Positions 49,345 through 62,447 of a stretch of 64,000 nucleotides of DNA are shown here, in pieces. Made by a program: the position numbers and the translations under genes. The first letter of the stretch is position 1, and each line of letters starts with the position of its first letter. Under the pieces are notes generated by a model, which ran no database searches, had not been told where the DNA came from, and worked only from the letters and a program-made list of their open reading frames with translations. Origin of the DNA: Hyperoplus lanceolatus (Eukaryota; Chordata; Actinopteri; Uranoscopiformes; Ammodytidae); NCBI GenBank assembly GCA_026929865.2, contig CM049403.1, positions 20,556,001-20,620,000 on the forward strand, read 5' to 3'.

Positions 49345-51315
49345 TGAACACACAACATACAAACCAGTATCTTATGAGGAAATCAGAGATGGTAGCAGGG
49401 TTGGTCTTGTTTACCTCTCATCATGCTGAGAGTTTCTGCAAGGGATTTATATCAAACATGCCCACACACCCCATCTTCCAGCCTTTAGCTGTATGTGCTG
49501 CATTAGCTTGGATAACCAGGTCCACATGTGGAAGCTTTGGAAAAGGTAAAGAGGGAAAACATGGGACGGAGAACAATGGGGAAAAGGAAAAGCAAAAGGG
49601 CCCGATAAAGAGATAGAGGGAGTGGTTTTTAGAGAGATACTGGTGTATGAGTGTGTCTCAGTACAAAAAGCGAGTGGAGAGCAAGAGAGGGGAAATATTT
49701 GTGAGAAGAGGATGAAAGGTATGGGGATGGCTGGGTTGAGAAAAGTGGGCGTGTAAGAGGGGAGGTCTGAGAGGAATGAGAGAACTGGAAAATGAGAGAG
49801 AGGGAGAGTACTTGACAGGAGAGAGGGGGAGCTGGAGGACTATGGCTGAGGCAATGTTCACACTACAGCTCAAAGTGTCCTATTTTCGATCCCCCTTCCG
49901 TCTCATCTGCAACAGATCTTATTCTTATTTGAAAGAGAGAGAGAGTGTGTGAGAGAGAGGGAGGGGGGCACCGCTAATATGCAAAGACATTTATTCACGC
50001 TTAACAATGCTAAAATAACATAGGAAAGCTGGGGAACACATCTGTCTTAATGCACAAGCTGCAATGTGTCCCAAGTCAGCGTTTTTCCTCTGGCAGAAAT
50101 GGAGAACACACTGCAGGAAGTCCACATCACAGCTAAGGGAAAGCCTGGCAAAGGAAAGTCAATACCCGATGAATAACAGTTTTTCATACGCCTTGCTCAA
50201 AAGATGTACAAGACCTCACTTAAATAATTCACAATTCAATTTTTTTCAAATTATAAACACAAGTTGTGTGGAGACACCTATTTGTATAAGGAGCACAGAT
50301 GGAGCTGCGATGACAAGTCCATTCATTCTTTTGACAGTAAACTTCATTTTAATGATTGGCAATTGTTTGCATTGTTCAAGCTAGAATGCCAGAAGTTTGC
50401 TGGTACCGGCCGCTGAAATGCTTGAATTTGCTGCCTTTCTTTGAACTATATGATCATAAATCTTTGAGTTTTGGAATGTTGGTCCGACAAAACATTCACA
50501 TGAAGACGTCATCTGGAGTCTGGCAAACTGTGAGGGAATTTCTTTTCACATTTTCCCTCATTTTACAGACTAAATGAATGGAGAAACTACTCAGCAGATT
50601 CAGATGTAATGAATATAAGAATACGTTGCAGCCCTTGCCAGGGGGCAATGTGCATCACCATGCAGGGATATGCTATCAGTGATAGTTACCAGTTGAAACG
50701 TGATCACATATTTGGCTTGAATTTTTCGGTCAAAGTATTCAAGAATGCATCCTGTGTTTTCAGCACTTTTCAGTAGTGATTACCTCTGACAGAAGAATGC
50801 AACAGTCTATAGCCAAAGATCAATGAGTACAGATAATAATTCTCTATAAGGACTTTAAACTCCTCTTGATTGCAAGGGTAGTGAAATGATGAAGCGAAGT
50901 TGCTTCTTGGGTGCTTGGAAAAAACCGAGAGCAGGTACTGAGAGGTTGTGTGCACTTAGAAAAGGTTGTGCAGTGAAGCCAATACGAGTGGTTTCAATTA
51001 GCCTTTCTTCACCATTGACCGGCATATCTTGACTGGCAATAACTTGTTTTTCCTTTCAAAGTTCTATGTAACGGTAAAATGCTCCAGTGTCTCCATAAAT
51101 CCCATTCCATTTTATTAGTGACAGGTAAGCACTAATTAGTGCATTTTTCAACTTTAACAGCATGGATGGTTAGAAAATAAAAATCACTAGGCATATAGGC
51201 TACAATTTACGAATGACTTGTTGTATTTGATTAAGTTGGAACTGGTGACAGTTTTAAACCATAACTTCGTCTTGATATGTTTTACAGCTTATAACCAGTC
51301 GAAGCAAAGTTGATA
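49345..51315. other. Non-coding DNA with a purine-rich tract
   Basis: No gene recognised. From about 49540 to 49838 the + strand is strongly purine-rich (GAGAGAGG, GGGAAAA, GGAAAAGG), and there is a further GAGAGA/GTGTGAGAGA run at about 49932-49966. These explain the Ser/Pro/Leu-rich minus-strand frame at 49658-49873. Confidence 0.55.
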
Positions 51316-51531
51316 CATTATCAATATTTCTTTATTTTTTAAATGTATTTTTTGGGTATTTTTATGCTTTATTGATAGTGCAGAGAGACAGAGGTGAAAT
51401 GGGGCAGATAGGGGACTGACATGCAGAGAACGACCGCGGGCGGGAATCGAACCCCGGTCTGCTGCTGGGCCCGGCCCGGGGGGGACGCCCTACCAACTGA
51501 GCTAAAGGCGCCCCTCATTATCAATATTTCT
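51316..51531 (-). mobile_element. tRNA-derived SINE, 184 bp
   Basis: On the minus strand the element (51515 to 51332) begins GGGCGCCTTTAGCTCAG. The polymerase III A box TAGCTCAGTTGGTAG is at 51504-51490 and the B box GGTTCGATTCC is at 51453-51443. A non-tRNA body follows (TGCATGTCAGTCCCC), then a tail containing CAATAAAGC and A-rich sequence at 51332-51377. It is flanked by a perfect 16-bp duplication CATTATCAATATTTCT (51316-51331, 51516-51531), the mark of LINE-driven target-primed insertion. The perfect duplication suggests a young copy. It is not a functional tRNA gene: the acceptor stem is not closed and a 3-prime body and tail follow the T-loop region. Confidence 0.93.
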
Positions 51532-52089
51532 GAAATGATTTTAAAGGCCTGCATGGTTTAGAAATAGACTGTGACTTACTAAAAAGTGTTATACTCATTT
51601 TTATACCAAGCATGTAGATGATAGAGCAGGAAAAAGCAAAGCATAGTCTTTTTTTCCACAAGGATTTACCTCCATTCTAAAACAGTTTTGTTTTTATGCT
51701 CACCCATACTGTACATCTGCAGTATTCCATTTCTCATGGTTATAGGTAGTAGATATCAGAATCATTCATTACAGCAGGCCACATTGAGGGAGTTTTATCC
51801 GTTTTGAGAGAAATCCATCTGGAACTTCTGCATTTTCTTGGTAATTTTTTGAAAGCTACAAATGGGGACAGTGTTTGGTTTTTGATAAGAAGTCTCTGTT
51901 ATCGTGTCGTGTTCCAGGAAGAGTGAGATATACTGGAGATGATGGATCACAGTTAATTTAAGTTAAAGAGTGTTAAGCCACATGACTTCATTCTCACATG
52001 TACTCAAGATTAATGGTAGCTCACCCACCTCTGCGTGAGGCTTCATAATTTGTCAAAGAGTTCTTGCTCCACTTATTAAGTATGGGCCC
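51532..52089. other. Non-coding spacer
   Basis: About 560 bp of AT-rich sequence; nothing recognised. Confidence 0.6.
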
Positions 52090-52600
52090 GTAACTTATTG
52101 TTATCCACCATACTTCTTACTTCTTCTTATTTTTTCCGCAGTTTTTCTAGCTCTATCTCCTCCCACACCGCTGCACTTAGAAATGCAAAAATTTCACAGT
52201 ACGTCCGTCCCCACCACCACGGGGTGTGCTATTATCCAGTTATTTGATTTTCCAAGGGGGCGCTGTTATTAGAGGCCACGCCCCTCACACCTTAAGTCCG
52301 ATTGACTTGAAATTTCTCACATGTATTTTAGGGGGGTCTACAAAAAGCCTCTGGGACCATATATATTATATATATTTTTCACTAATTAGCATAAACTGAA
52401 AATAGGTTTTTAACCACTATGACACACGTGTCTGAAACATATTAGTAGGATAGCTTGAAAAACATGGCCGCCATTGACCAATACGTTAACTTAGTTTTGG
52501 GGCTCTGCAGCTAATTCACCATAACTCATTAACCATCGATCCTATCATCATAAATCCTACTGGATAGGTGCAGACCACGTGTGGTAGCATGTCCCGCACA
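52090..52600 (+). repeat. Unclassified fish interspersed repeat (candidate)
   Basis: The succession CTTCTTATTTTTTCCGCAG, TCTAGCTCTATCTCCTCC, AGGGGGCGCTGTTATTAG, TGACTTGAAATTTCTCACA, GGGACCATAT and AACATGGCCGCCATTGACC resembles an interspersed repeat I remember from teleost intergenic regions, of uncertain class. No terminal repeats, target duplication or coding frame could be defined, so both limits are approximate and the identification is from memory. Confidence 0.4.
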
Positions 52601-54434
52601 CAATATAAGGAACTGTTTTCAGGAAGGTTGCAAGAATACTGGTTACAGAAATTTCCTTTCTCCAACAGCAGATATTGTTGGTCAAGAGAAAGATAACTTT
52701 GAAACTTTGATGCTGCGTAGCATCTCTCTTTTGGCGGTGGTTGAAATAGCTGTAACAGACAGATCTTCAATGCCTCATGAAAACGACCTCTTAGGTGTTG
52801 TGATTGTGTGGGAGAGTCTGGATCACTTAGTGCTAATCCATCTGAAAGTCATCTGTGCTTTTCTCTGACTCACCTTTGACCTTTCTCAAGCTCTCTGGTC
52901 CCAAATCCATTGCCGGTAAGGAGCTAGGGAGGGGGGGGGGGGGGTTAGGGAGGGAGGGGGAAGATTTTCCTCTGGATGTTTCCTGTGGTTCGGAGTGTTC
53001 GTAAACGTTTCCAAGCCCCAAGGTCTCGCAGGGCTTTTTCGGCAAACACTGGAGGGCAAGCACATTATTTGTTTCTGACTGACCACTAAAAGAGAACAGG
53101 GCAATCCTTAACCGAACTAATAGCTAACAGAGGGGCTGTCGAATACTGTGAGAAACACAGAGTCAAAGAGCACTGACAACACTTAAGCATCCCCGGAAGC
53201 AGCACTGCCTAGTCTGTCACATGGAATATCCCCGCGATAAAACAATCTCAAACCCTCGTACGTTGTCACAAGAGTTTGTTGTGTTAGAAATCAGTCTTGA
53301 AGGACAAGGGCACTGGGAAACTCAAAACCGTGGTTGTCCAACCGCAGAGCATTCTTCAATGTTTTCAGAGGGGGCTTTGCTGGCGGAAAAAGGGGACAGG
53401 AAGATAATTGAGTGGTAAGCATAGCTGAATAGTTTGCAACGGGCCCAGGGGCTTTTAAATTAAGACCCGCTTTGACACTTTAGAGGTAGCCCGGGCCAGT
53501 TGTGTGAGATGAGATCCTGTCTAGGGCCACATCAGGCAGGAAAGTGGAGCCGGGAGGTCAGTATGCGGGGGTGAGTGAGAGTGGCTGATGATGGCTTCAG
53601 CTTATATGGCTGCCAGCCCCCCACCCATGCTTTGGCCACTGCCCTTGACCCCTCCTCTGTGCCGTGTACGGGGAGCGAAAGAGAAACGGGTTTGGGGGAA
53701 ATATTGGTAGGTGACTGGGGAAAGCAAAGGGGGGGTGGGGGGTGTAAAACCAAAACGCAAGACAACGTCTCCATTTAGTGCAGCAAAAAAAACAGCTGCT
53801 TCTAAATGTTCCCCCACAGTAAGCCCTGGAGACAATGCCCCATGTACCCCTACCCCCTCTTCCACACATGCAAAAAGAAGTCGCCCTCACTAGTTTATGT
53901 AGTTTGGATACTCTGATTTCTCTTGTATCGTACCATCAACAGACTCCTCGAACACACCACACCTTCTGGGCACACAAACACACTGCAAACTCAACACTAT
54001 CCTCATAAACTAAGCTTCCTCACATACTGTGACGCTCACATACTTTCTGTATTCACTTTCTACAATCTTTTCTGTCACCGTGCTGAAAGTGGATTCCAGA
54101 CGTCGGCCGCTAGCGAAACAGTGAACAGATTGACTGTGGACCACCCCTATACTGCTCAGCTCTCCTCCTGAGACCCAGTGTCTTACGCAAATAAACCAAC
54201 ACAGATTTAATGACGACGGGCTTTAGGATCTCTTTTGCTCTCTTTATCGAAGGATCAAACCCTTATAGAGTGCCTGCACATGTGCAATTGTGTGAGCATG
54301 TGTGCGTTGTCATTTTGTTAGTTTAAGTGCAGCATGTGTGCTGTATTTCACCAAAAGGACAAAATACATACAATAAAACACAATCATAATATAGGCACAG
54401 TACGCAAGCACTGCGCTAATCGGATTTTCTCAAC

Positions 54435-54438
<4 letters not shown>
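52601..54438. other. Non-coding DNA
   Basis: No supported gene. The region is somewhat GC-richer than average around 52860-53900, with G-runs (52927-52960 and GGGGGGGTGGGGGG at about 53729-53741). The several overlapping frames there are proline- or glycine-rich translations of those runs. Confidence 0.5.
52927..52960 (+). repeat. G-run with quadruplex-forming pattern
   Basis: GGGA followed by 14 consecutive G, then TTAGGGAGGGAGGGGG. Four or more G-tracts of at least three separated by loops of 1-3 nt meet the usual G-quadruplex pattern on the + strand. Confidence 0.8.

Positions 54439-54466
<28 letters not shown>
54439..54466. repeat. (TG)n microsatellite
   Basis: A pure TG array of 28 bp followed by GAGAGACACAC. 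Confidence 0.92.
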
Positions 54467-56306
54467 AGAGACACACGGGGAGAGAGTTTTGGAAGTTCCA
54501 GTGATTAATTTCAGACATTCTTTTAATTCCTTGCTAACAGATGTTTATTTTCAGGACTAGTTTACAATCCAAGGAGGATTGAGGTCCTCTAACATAAACC
54601 GGGACTCTAATAAAGATGAATGCCATCCTTCAACACTGATGATTTTTCTTGTTGATTTTCGCCCGTCCCCTAGGAAAACATACAGCGTATATTTCAGCAC
54701 ATCTTTAAAGGAACACTTGCAGCGCAGCAAAGCGGAATCACCGACCCACTCCAAACTGTTTACATAACTTAATCATCACCCTGGCTGATGTGGGATGTAA
54801 AGTTTGTGCTAAAACTCAGTTCGACTATTTTTATAGGTCCAGGATAAGAACTGGGCCCATTAGAAAGAGGTTCCATTCAATTATTGTAGTACTCCCACCA
54901 TCGTAGCTTCTGTATTTTCAGTCCCTTGTTAACGATGTAGTCTAAGGATCCTACTCCAGACAATGAATGCATTATTCGCTGTGTACTACATTTGCAATTC
55001 TCATTCATTTTGAATCTAAAATGTAATCAGTATCTCTAAATACTGAACGTAGCAACCAATTTACTAAGGTTAAAGTTGACATTTCAAATTCCAAATAAAC
55101 TCAATGTGTGTTATGTACAATGGTAAACAGATGTTGCTTGCATGGACTTTTCTGAATAGTGTTTGGTTATGCAAATGTGACATGAAAATCTGCATATTCC
55201 CAAAAAATCGGAATGCTAAATTCCTACCGTGGTGTTGTTGACCTAATTCTTGGGGATCAAAGATAACCTGATAATTATACTGAAGCAGATGTGGGCTCAT
55301 GTTCTGTGTTCTTGCAGACACTTAACTACATTTAAAGTATTCCACCCCCTCCCTGTCCCACTGGTTAAACCTCCTCATCTCAGGTTCAAGTGCAGCTCTA
55401 AGTGATTCTTGTGCATAATTTACTTCACCAAACCACATATCAATAGGGTAACTGCATGTTTATGTCGGAAGCAATTACCTTTGAAATTGTTTTGGGTGGA
55501 CTGGTGACAGAAGCGGAGCGTGTAATCGAAACACTGGCAAGGTTGATTTACGCTGGTCAAGACGACCTCAACCCATACAGGAAGTGGATATTGTTTTGAG
55601 GTCAGCAAGCCACGAGGCACCTACTAGACTTACCTTATGAAATCCATGTGAGAGGCTGGTGTGAAATGTGCGTGTGTGTGTGTGGGTGTGTAAATGTTTC
55701 TAAGTGAGGACCAATTAAATCAAATCATAACACCCACAATAACTGCAGTTAACGACTGTTCGAGCACTGATATACTTAACAGATCCTAGCTGGTGGTCCT
55801 CAGCCTGCAAGTGAGCATATGAAATACTATGCATTTTTCATCGCCTAACATGAAGTAATACACATGGGATATTCTAAAAGAAGGAGGTCTTAACGTGCAT
55901 ATGTAGCCACTTAAAACGGTATACAAACCTTTTGGATCGCCACTTGGCGAACCTCTGAAAAACATGACTGTATAGAAGCAATGAAATGTTTAATATGTGT
56001 TTAATATGTCTGAATATAATACATTAAGTCGGAGTGACATTACAGTCATTATAAACTACTAAAATAAATAAGCTCTCACCTTTCCTAGAAAAATAATATC
56101 TTACCAAATGTTGGTTGGATAAATGGAGTTAGTGTGGTGAAGCAATTAAGTCACATTTGGTTATAATGTCTGGACATGTAATCTGTCGTCAATTTAATCT
56201 CCAATACAAGTATATTCTCTGCTGTCTGAGGCCATTTGCCGACATTGTGCGCACACGTCGTCAACGGTGGTGGTGAACAATGATGCTTTCCAGATTATGA
56301 CTGCTG
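54467..56306. other. Non-coding DNA
   Basis: No gene or mobile element recognised. A donor-like AAG|GTAAGT lies on the minus strand at about 55634, after a five-codon ATG frame, without other support. Confidence 0.55.
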
Positions 56307-56378
56307 ACACACACACACACACCCCCCCCCCACCCCCACGCATGCACGCACACACACACACACGCACACGTGCACACG

Positions 56379-56413
<35 letters not shown>

Positions 56414-56414
56414 G

Positions 56415-56506
<92 letters not shown>
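56307..56506. repeat. Compound (CA)n / C-rich microsatellite
   Basis: A 200-bp array: CA units, then a C-run (ACCCCCCCCCCACCCCCAC), then CA/CG units, then pure CA from about 56420. It explains the Thr-His/Arg and Cys-Val frames. Confidence 0.97.
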
Positions 56507-56508
<2 letters not shown>

Positions 56509-57436
56509 TACTTACACATAATCACACAACCGCAAACGCAGACCCATTTTTCTGTCACACATGTACACTAATTTTTACACACATTCTCCAGCCCACACAG
56601 GAACACACCCAGACACCCATGTCAAACTGTGCCAACAGCAGTGGAAATATGGAGCACATTTTGCAAGCGCTCACCGTGTCCTCAAGGAGAAATTCATTTC
56701 AAATGTTCCTGACCTCATTGATTTTGAAAGACGAGCCAAGCCAACAGTTGTGTTTTGTTTATCAGCGAGCGATACGATCACGCCAACTTTGAATGAAATC
56801 GCATAGCATGCAGCCAAGGCCATAGGAGGGGATCAGTCACTGGTTGAAAGAGCAGTTGCTAAAAGGCGAGCTGAGGGTTGGGCTTTGTGTGAATACAATT
56901 ATTGTGTTATTATTGCAGAGGCGAGATTGCACAAGCCTTTCACTTTGGTAATTAAATCCAAGAGAGAAGCTAATTGGTTTTCAAATGAAGCATTAAGAAA
57001 CAAAACCAATGACTTACGATAACAATAGAGAGTGTGTCCAGTCACTTTCAGAGCAGGGGTGGAGCAGAATTGATTAAAAACAAGGGTGGAATAAAATTGC
57101 CCACATTGTAGAGAGAGGTTGTCAAGAAAATAGGAAATACCATTATATAATACTGATGCTGCAGATAAGAATACATCAGGGACTCGGAAAATACAATCCT
57201 GTTCATGACTTAAAGCAGTTCCCTAGCGTGTTTAACACAATGCCAAATACAACACATTGCACCCCCACAATATTTACAGCATTGAGTCAGAAAAAGAAGT
57301 CCATCTGTCCGGCTGCTTTTGTGAGCTGCCCTTCACTAATCAAGTATGCCTCTTGATCGCCAGGCTTTTGATCCTGACATAGGCGTTTACAGAGTCAGCA
57401 GCGTGTGTGGGCCATGGCCACAGCTTAGTTAGAAAC

Positions 57437-57438
<2 letters not shown>
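56507..57438. other. Non-coding DNA
   Basis: No gene recognised; the frames running out of the CA array (to about 56806) are not supported. Confidence 0.55.

Positions 57439-57487
<49 letters not shown>
57439..57487. repeat. (AC)n microsatellite
   Basis: A pure AC array of 49 bp. Confidence 0.96.
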
Positions 57488-57488
<1 letters not shown>

Positions 57489-60400
57489 CAACAATAGTCA
57501 GCATGTGTAGCCTGTAAGGCACCTTCCCACAGTAACTGCACAGCACATGTTGGGAGCTACATGGCTGGTAGCTCAATCAAGGGGCAGTTGGGCTTTTTAA
57601 AAGCTATGTCAAGTTTCCAAGCAAGAGAGACTGGTATGTGAGCCGCTTTGATCTTATACATAATTAAACTTATAGTTTGCGAGAGTACGCTTCTCTACTC
57701 TATACCTTATTGCAGTGCCCTTTTCACCGTAAGATACCGTTACAATCCTGAAGATTATCAATGAGTTTTGGAATTTGGCATTTTATGGAATTTACGTGCA
57801 TTGGGGGTGTATGCCCAGTTTTTTTATGTGGTATGAATACATGACACTGGGAGAAGGTTCATACTTTAACCTGACAAGCAGCTTTTTTAGCACTGAATGT
57901 TCTGAAATGTGTGGTCCATTCCTTTGATTTCCGCCTACCTGACCATTATTTTTACATTCCACTTCTTATTCTCAACATATTGTGCCACACATGTTGAAAA
58001 AAAATGGCCCCAGAATTGTTTTAATTAAAGTCATGGGAAGGTGACTTCATATAGCCACTTACACTTACTCAGTCCAGATCCATCACAGATTTTCAGAGGT
58101 TATCTGAGACAGCAACAATTTCGAGAGCCACAACTCCCCAGTTGTCGAGAAACATATGGTGGTAGTAACTTTGCCTTTTTCATCTTTATGTGTGGTGTTA
58201 CTCATGGAGGATCAGCCGGATCAGACAGGACACACATGCAGGAATGGTAACAAGGGAACCACTCCGACATCAAAGTGCAGGCGTTTATGTGCGTTTATTG
58301 AATTGTGGCCATTATGTTGGTTGTTTTTATGTTCGGTCCTGAATCAGTCTAGACAAACCATCGCAGTAAAAGTACCTCTTATAGCAATGTGCGGGTCCTT
58401 ACTTTTACATGTTTTTGTTTTCTCATGTCACCGTTTGACATTTAATGTGCTCTGTGGCATCTTAAGTATCTAAACGGCAACCTTTTGAGCAACCATTTCA
58501 CCATCTCCTCTTTTCAACTCCTTCAAAACATTCACGTTTTCCGTCAAAAGGAAAGAGAAACACACCTGGCTGAAGTTCCTTGGGGGATGCATAACAAGCA
58601 CACTCAAAGAGGAAGTTTGTGGCACCTGTTGCTGACCCTAGATAGCAGCTAGGTCTGGTGGAGGAGCTGTCAACTGTTCTCCTGTTGGACTCTGAGGGAT
58701 TGGGTGAGAGAGCCACGGTCCACTAAGTGTGACCGGCTGGAAATGTGGGGTTGAGTATGGACTGCGCCCGTAGCCATCACCAGCAATACGCTCCTGCTCA
58801 TCCGTCAAGTGAAAGCGGACGGAGAAAAAACAGTACATTCCCTACCTGACTGGACGGCTCGTGCTGCCATGCTGCCTGAGCCTTCAGTTCACCTTTTTGA
58901 CAGTTGTCACGGCCCATTACCACACAGCCATCCACCTGCAGCTCCCTCTGGTTTCAATAAAACATGGAGCAAACCTGAGGATGTGGACTGTGGGTGGGAG
59001 CTTACATTGTCTGGTGAGATACTGCCTATTATCTTTTTCATTTCAGGCCCACTTATTATTATTGTTTTGCCCTGTGGATCTTGTTAAAGTCAGGCTAATA
59101 ACTGCTACCTGGCAGTACAACTTATTGTTGGCTTGCTTATTGTGTATCAACTGTGGCATACGTTGATAGATAATACAGAAAAAAACATTTTACTTCATCC
59201 CTTTTGGCTCCTGATCCTCTCAGCTTCTGTGTTTAAACTAGTGTTTATGAGAGATGGTAGCATTATGCAGCAGGCTGAAAGACATGTTCTAGCAAACTCT
59301 TACGTTAACAATCCTGGTATATTTATTGGAATACATTTTATGATTTTACCTTTTGATTATTTTACCACTCCCTGCGGGAGCTGTGGCTCCGCGATCCAAA
59401 CCCAGAGAAGCGATGACAATGGATGGATGGATATTTTACCCCTGACTGCTCTAGGTCTGTGTTACGCACAATGTTTTGAGTCTCATCACACCACATTTCA
59501 TCACATTGCCTGCTTGTCTTGACTGTGTTACAGTAGCGTGGCATTATGTATTCCCAGGAGCATAGCAATACTTTTTCCAAGCTCAGTTAACTCCACCCCA
59601 CATAGAGCATCTTTCACATTCCAGCTGTGTCCATTTGTCTCCCCCATGTGTGGCAGACCTTGCGAACCGTATTGAAGCCCTGGAAAAGGCCCAGGAAAAT
59701 TCATGGAAGTCGGCATGAGAATCTTTGCGATGCAAAAAGTCCAACACTCTGGAGAATTAGTGAGCTATATTTTCATGGATAATCACTCTGAAGTGCTGTG
59801 GATGGCTCACAATCAGCATGGTGAATTATGCACATAATACCAGTAAGCTTCAGTAGAATGCAGCAGAGCTGTCTGGCGGCAATTCCACAAGAATATCAAT
59901 CACAGTCTCTACAATATGATGACAAGTCCAGCTAGAGCAACACGGTGGAGATGATTCAGGGGCTGAGTGATTTTACAGCCCATGGAGGGAATTTGGTTTA
60001 CTGACTGGCGTTGGTTAAATACGTGGCCAGTGTCCTAATCAGGCGTCTCTGTCAGATGAATATGGACTGTGTGAAGAAAATATGTGATTAAGAAAGATCT
60101 CAGTGTATTCCATCACTTTGATGTACAGGGTCTGTAATAGACCAGCTATACTTTCAGGTCAGAAAACAGTTCCAACACGGTACTGTATATGCTCTAACGT
60201 ATAATGTCTAAATCAGCTCACTAAATGGCCATATGAAACTCAATATCAATTCAGTTTTATCCTAGGATGTGAGAGCCATGTTCTATGAAAACATACACGT
60301 CTAAGTGGTCCTTTGAGGACAAGCCTCGCATGGATATTTGTGGATCTACTCCAAAGCGCCTGCTCGTTTCCTATTTTAATTTTTCAGGTTCGCTGAAGGG

Positions 60401-62354
60401 GGGGGCATCAAGAGAACGGTAACTCCACACGGTACAGAGAATCCAGTCAACATCTTATTGATATTCCCCTCCTATTAGCACTTTCAAACGTGTGGGTTTT
60501 TGAGGAAACTTCTCACTTTCATTTTGAATTCCACTCTAATAAACAGAGTACAGGTAGGCATGTACTGTAAACATGCATGGACCTGTGCTGCATGCTTTAT
60601 ACACACAATTTCCTTTTGGGGTCACTTTGCTCTCATTTATTTTGCTTCTTCTAGCTTTATTTATGTGTTTGCTACTCCAGCTGAGCCCACCCTACTCCCA
60701 AACCCCCTTTTCCAGCCACATCAAGCAGAAGCAGAGAGGGAACAGAGCAGCGGAGAGAAAGGAAAACCAAGGAAACGGACAGCAATTATGATGAGAATGG
60801 AGGGGAAACGATGACATAAACAAAAACAGCAGACTGCATGAAAAGTTGTTAACAGTCCTTTTTAGAAAATCATTTTCTATTGTTTGGATGTGGGCAGAGC
60901 AGCATTTCTGTGTCAACACCACATGGTAAATTATAGTATCAGGCTAACCCAAGAGGAAATGAGAAAAGACAAAGGAACACATAGAGATTAGCATGTTTAT
61001 ATGTCATGAAAAGAAAAACTGCAGTTTGGTGACTTTCTTTCCTACCATTCTGCAAACCTGCAGCCATGAAAATCAGCCTTAGCTTACTGTATGTTTCAAT
61101 TCCCTGAAGTACACTACAGCTGGAACACAAATTGTTTGGATAACACAATTACGTCTAGAAGTCTATTATATTAAAGTAAGACATTTTTAAAGGCTTAGTG
61201 GACTGTTTTGAATAGTTACTTTGTAACTGATGCAACGTAAATGGTGAACTTGAATGTTTAAATGCTTCTGCCCATTTTACCTAATGTGCTCTTTTGGGAA
61301 CTGTTAGAAAACTAATGGACTAATCTGCGCACAAGTCAAAGTGCTACTATAATCAATCTTTGTATTCTACAGCACCGTATCCCATTCCTCTTAGCACAGT
61401 CTGCTGCCACTCTCTATAACTCAGAGCCTGTCATAGCCTGGATTACTCCCTGGTCGTCTCAACAACACCTGCTAGACTAGACACACTCTGCAGCAATGAA
61501 TGGAAATATCCCACATGCTCACTGTGACCCAAAAGAACTTGCAAAGTCTGCCATAGCGTTGCCCCGAACACACCTTGCATACTTGACACAAACTAAGGTT
61601 GCTTGGCAGCCAAAACGTCCTCATGGAAAAGTCTGAAAAACCTGTTGAGGCTTCTAGTTAGCTTGATATCAATCACAGACCAACTAAGGCATCAGGTTGA
61701 CATCTGTCAGGAGAGTAGCAGAGGCTTCCAAAGCATGCTTCTTGCAGCCATTTGGATACCTGTCTTTAAATGTTTTACTCCTCTAATGGAGAAGCAGCTG
61801 AAAAAGTTGGCAGCATGCAAAGCTCAAGTGGGCTCACCGTTTGAAAGCAAAGACCAGTTCTGGTCCAAGCACATTTTGAGGAGCAAAGAAAGTGTCGCAG
61901 GTTTCAGCTGTCTGCCGGCAGCCCCCAGCCGCTCTGTGGAGCGAACGTGAGGGGAAGGCCAAAATGTGAGCGTCCCTCACACACAGAGTCCACATATGAG
62001 CTGTGGGGTTAATCCTGTTTCAAACAAGCTCGGTTTAACCCTTGTCAACCCTACCACCAGCGCTGCTCACACTAGAACACAAAATGGAATATAAGGACTT
62101 CCCACATAGACGTGTGCATGTATGCAAGTGCACGGGCTATTAAGTGGACTCCTACATGCACCCAGTACATGGACACAAAGATATTTTGTCTACACACAGC
62201 TTAGAGGTCTTCGAAGCGACGTTTGTTTGGTGTTACATTTAAGCAGCTGTGTCGGTGGTCAGGCAGCGATGTTGACAGCTGAAGGCCTGTTGTTCCATAA
62301 AACCTTACCTCCAGCCTTTCACAGTTTAATGATATCTATAACTAATATGCTTTT

Positions 62355-62356
<2 letters not shown>
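57488..62356. other. Non-coding DNA, one weak exon candidate
   Basis: No recognisable family. The only coding-like signal is a short frame after a pyrimidine-rich acceptor at 59656, ending TGA 59716-59718 (see findings). GGGGGGGG at about 60398-60406 is a lone G-run. Other frames (for example 58809-59166, 59133-59522) have no domain features. Confidence 0.5.

Positions 62357-62445
<89 letters not shown>
62357..62445. repeat. (AC)n microsatellite
   Basis: A pure AC array of 89 bp, the source of the poly(Thr-His) part of the 173-codon frame that spans it. Confidence 0.97.

Positions 62446-62447
<2 letters not shown>

Noticed and set aside
51369..51554. Possible tRNA gene (A and B boxes) and a minus-strand ORF containing SSVGRA
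   Set aside because: The boxes belong to a SINE with a 3-prime body, A-rich tail and 16-bp target duplication. The ORF is the usual translation of a tRNA-like sequence.
56281..56506. CRISPR-like array
   Set aside because: It is a dinucleotide microsatellite with no repeat-spacer structure, in a eukaryotic context.
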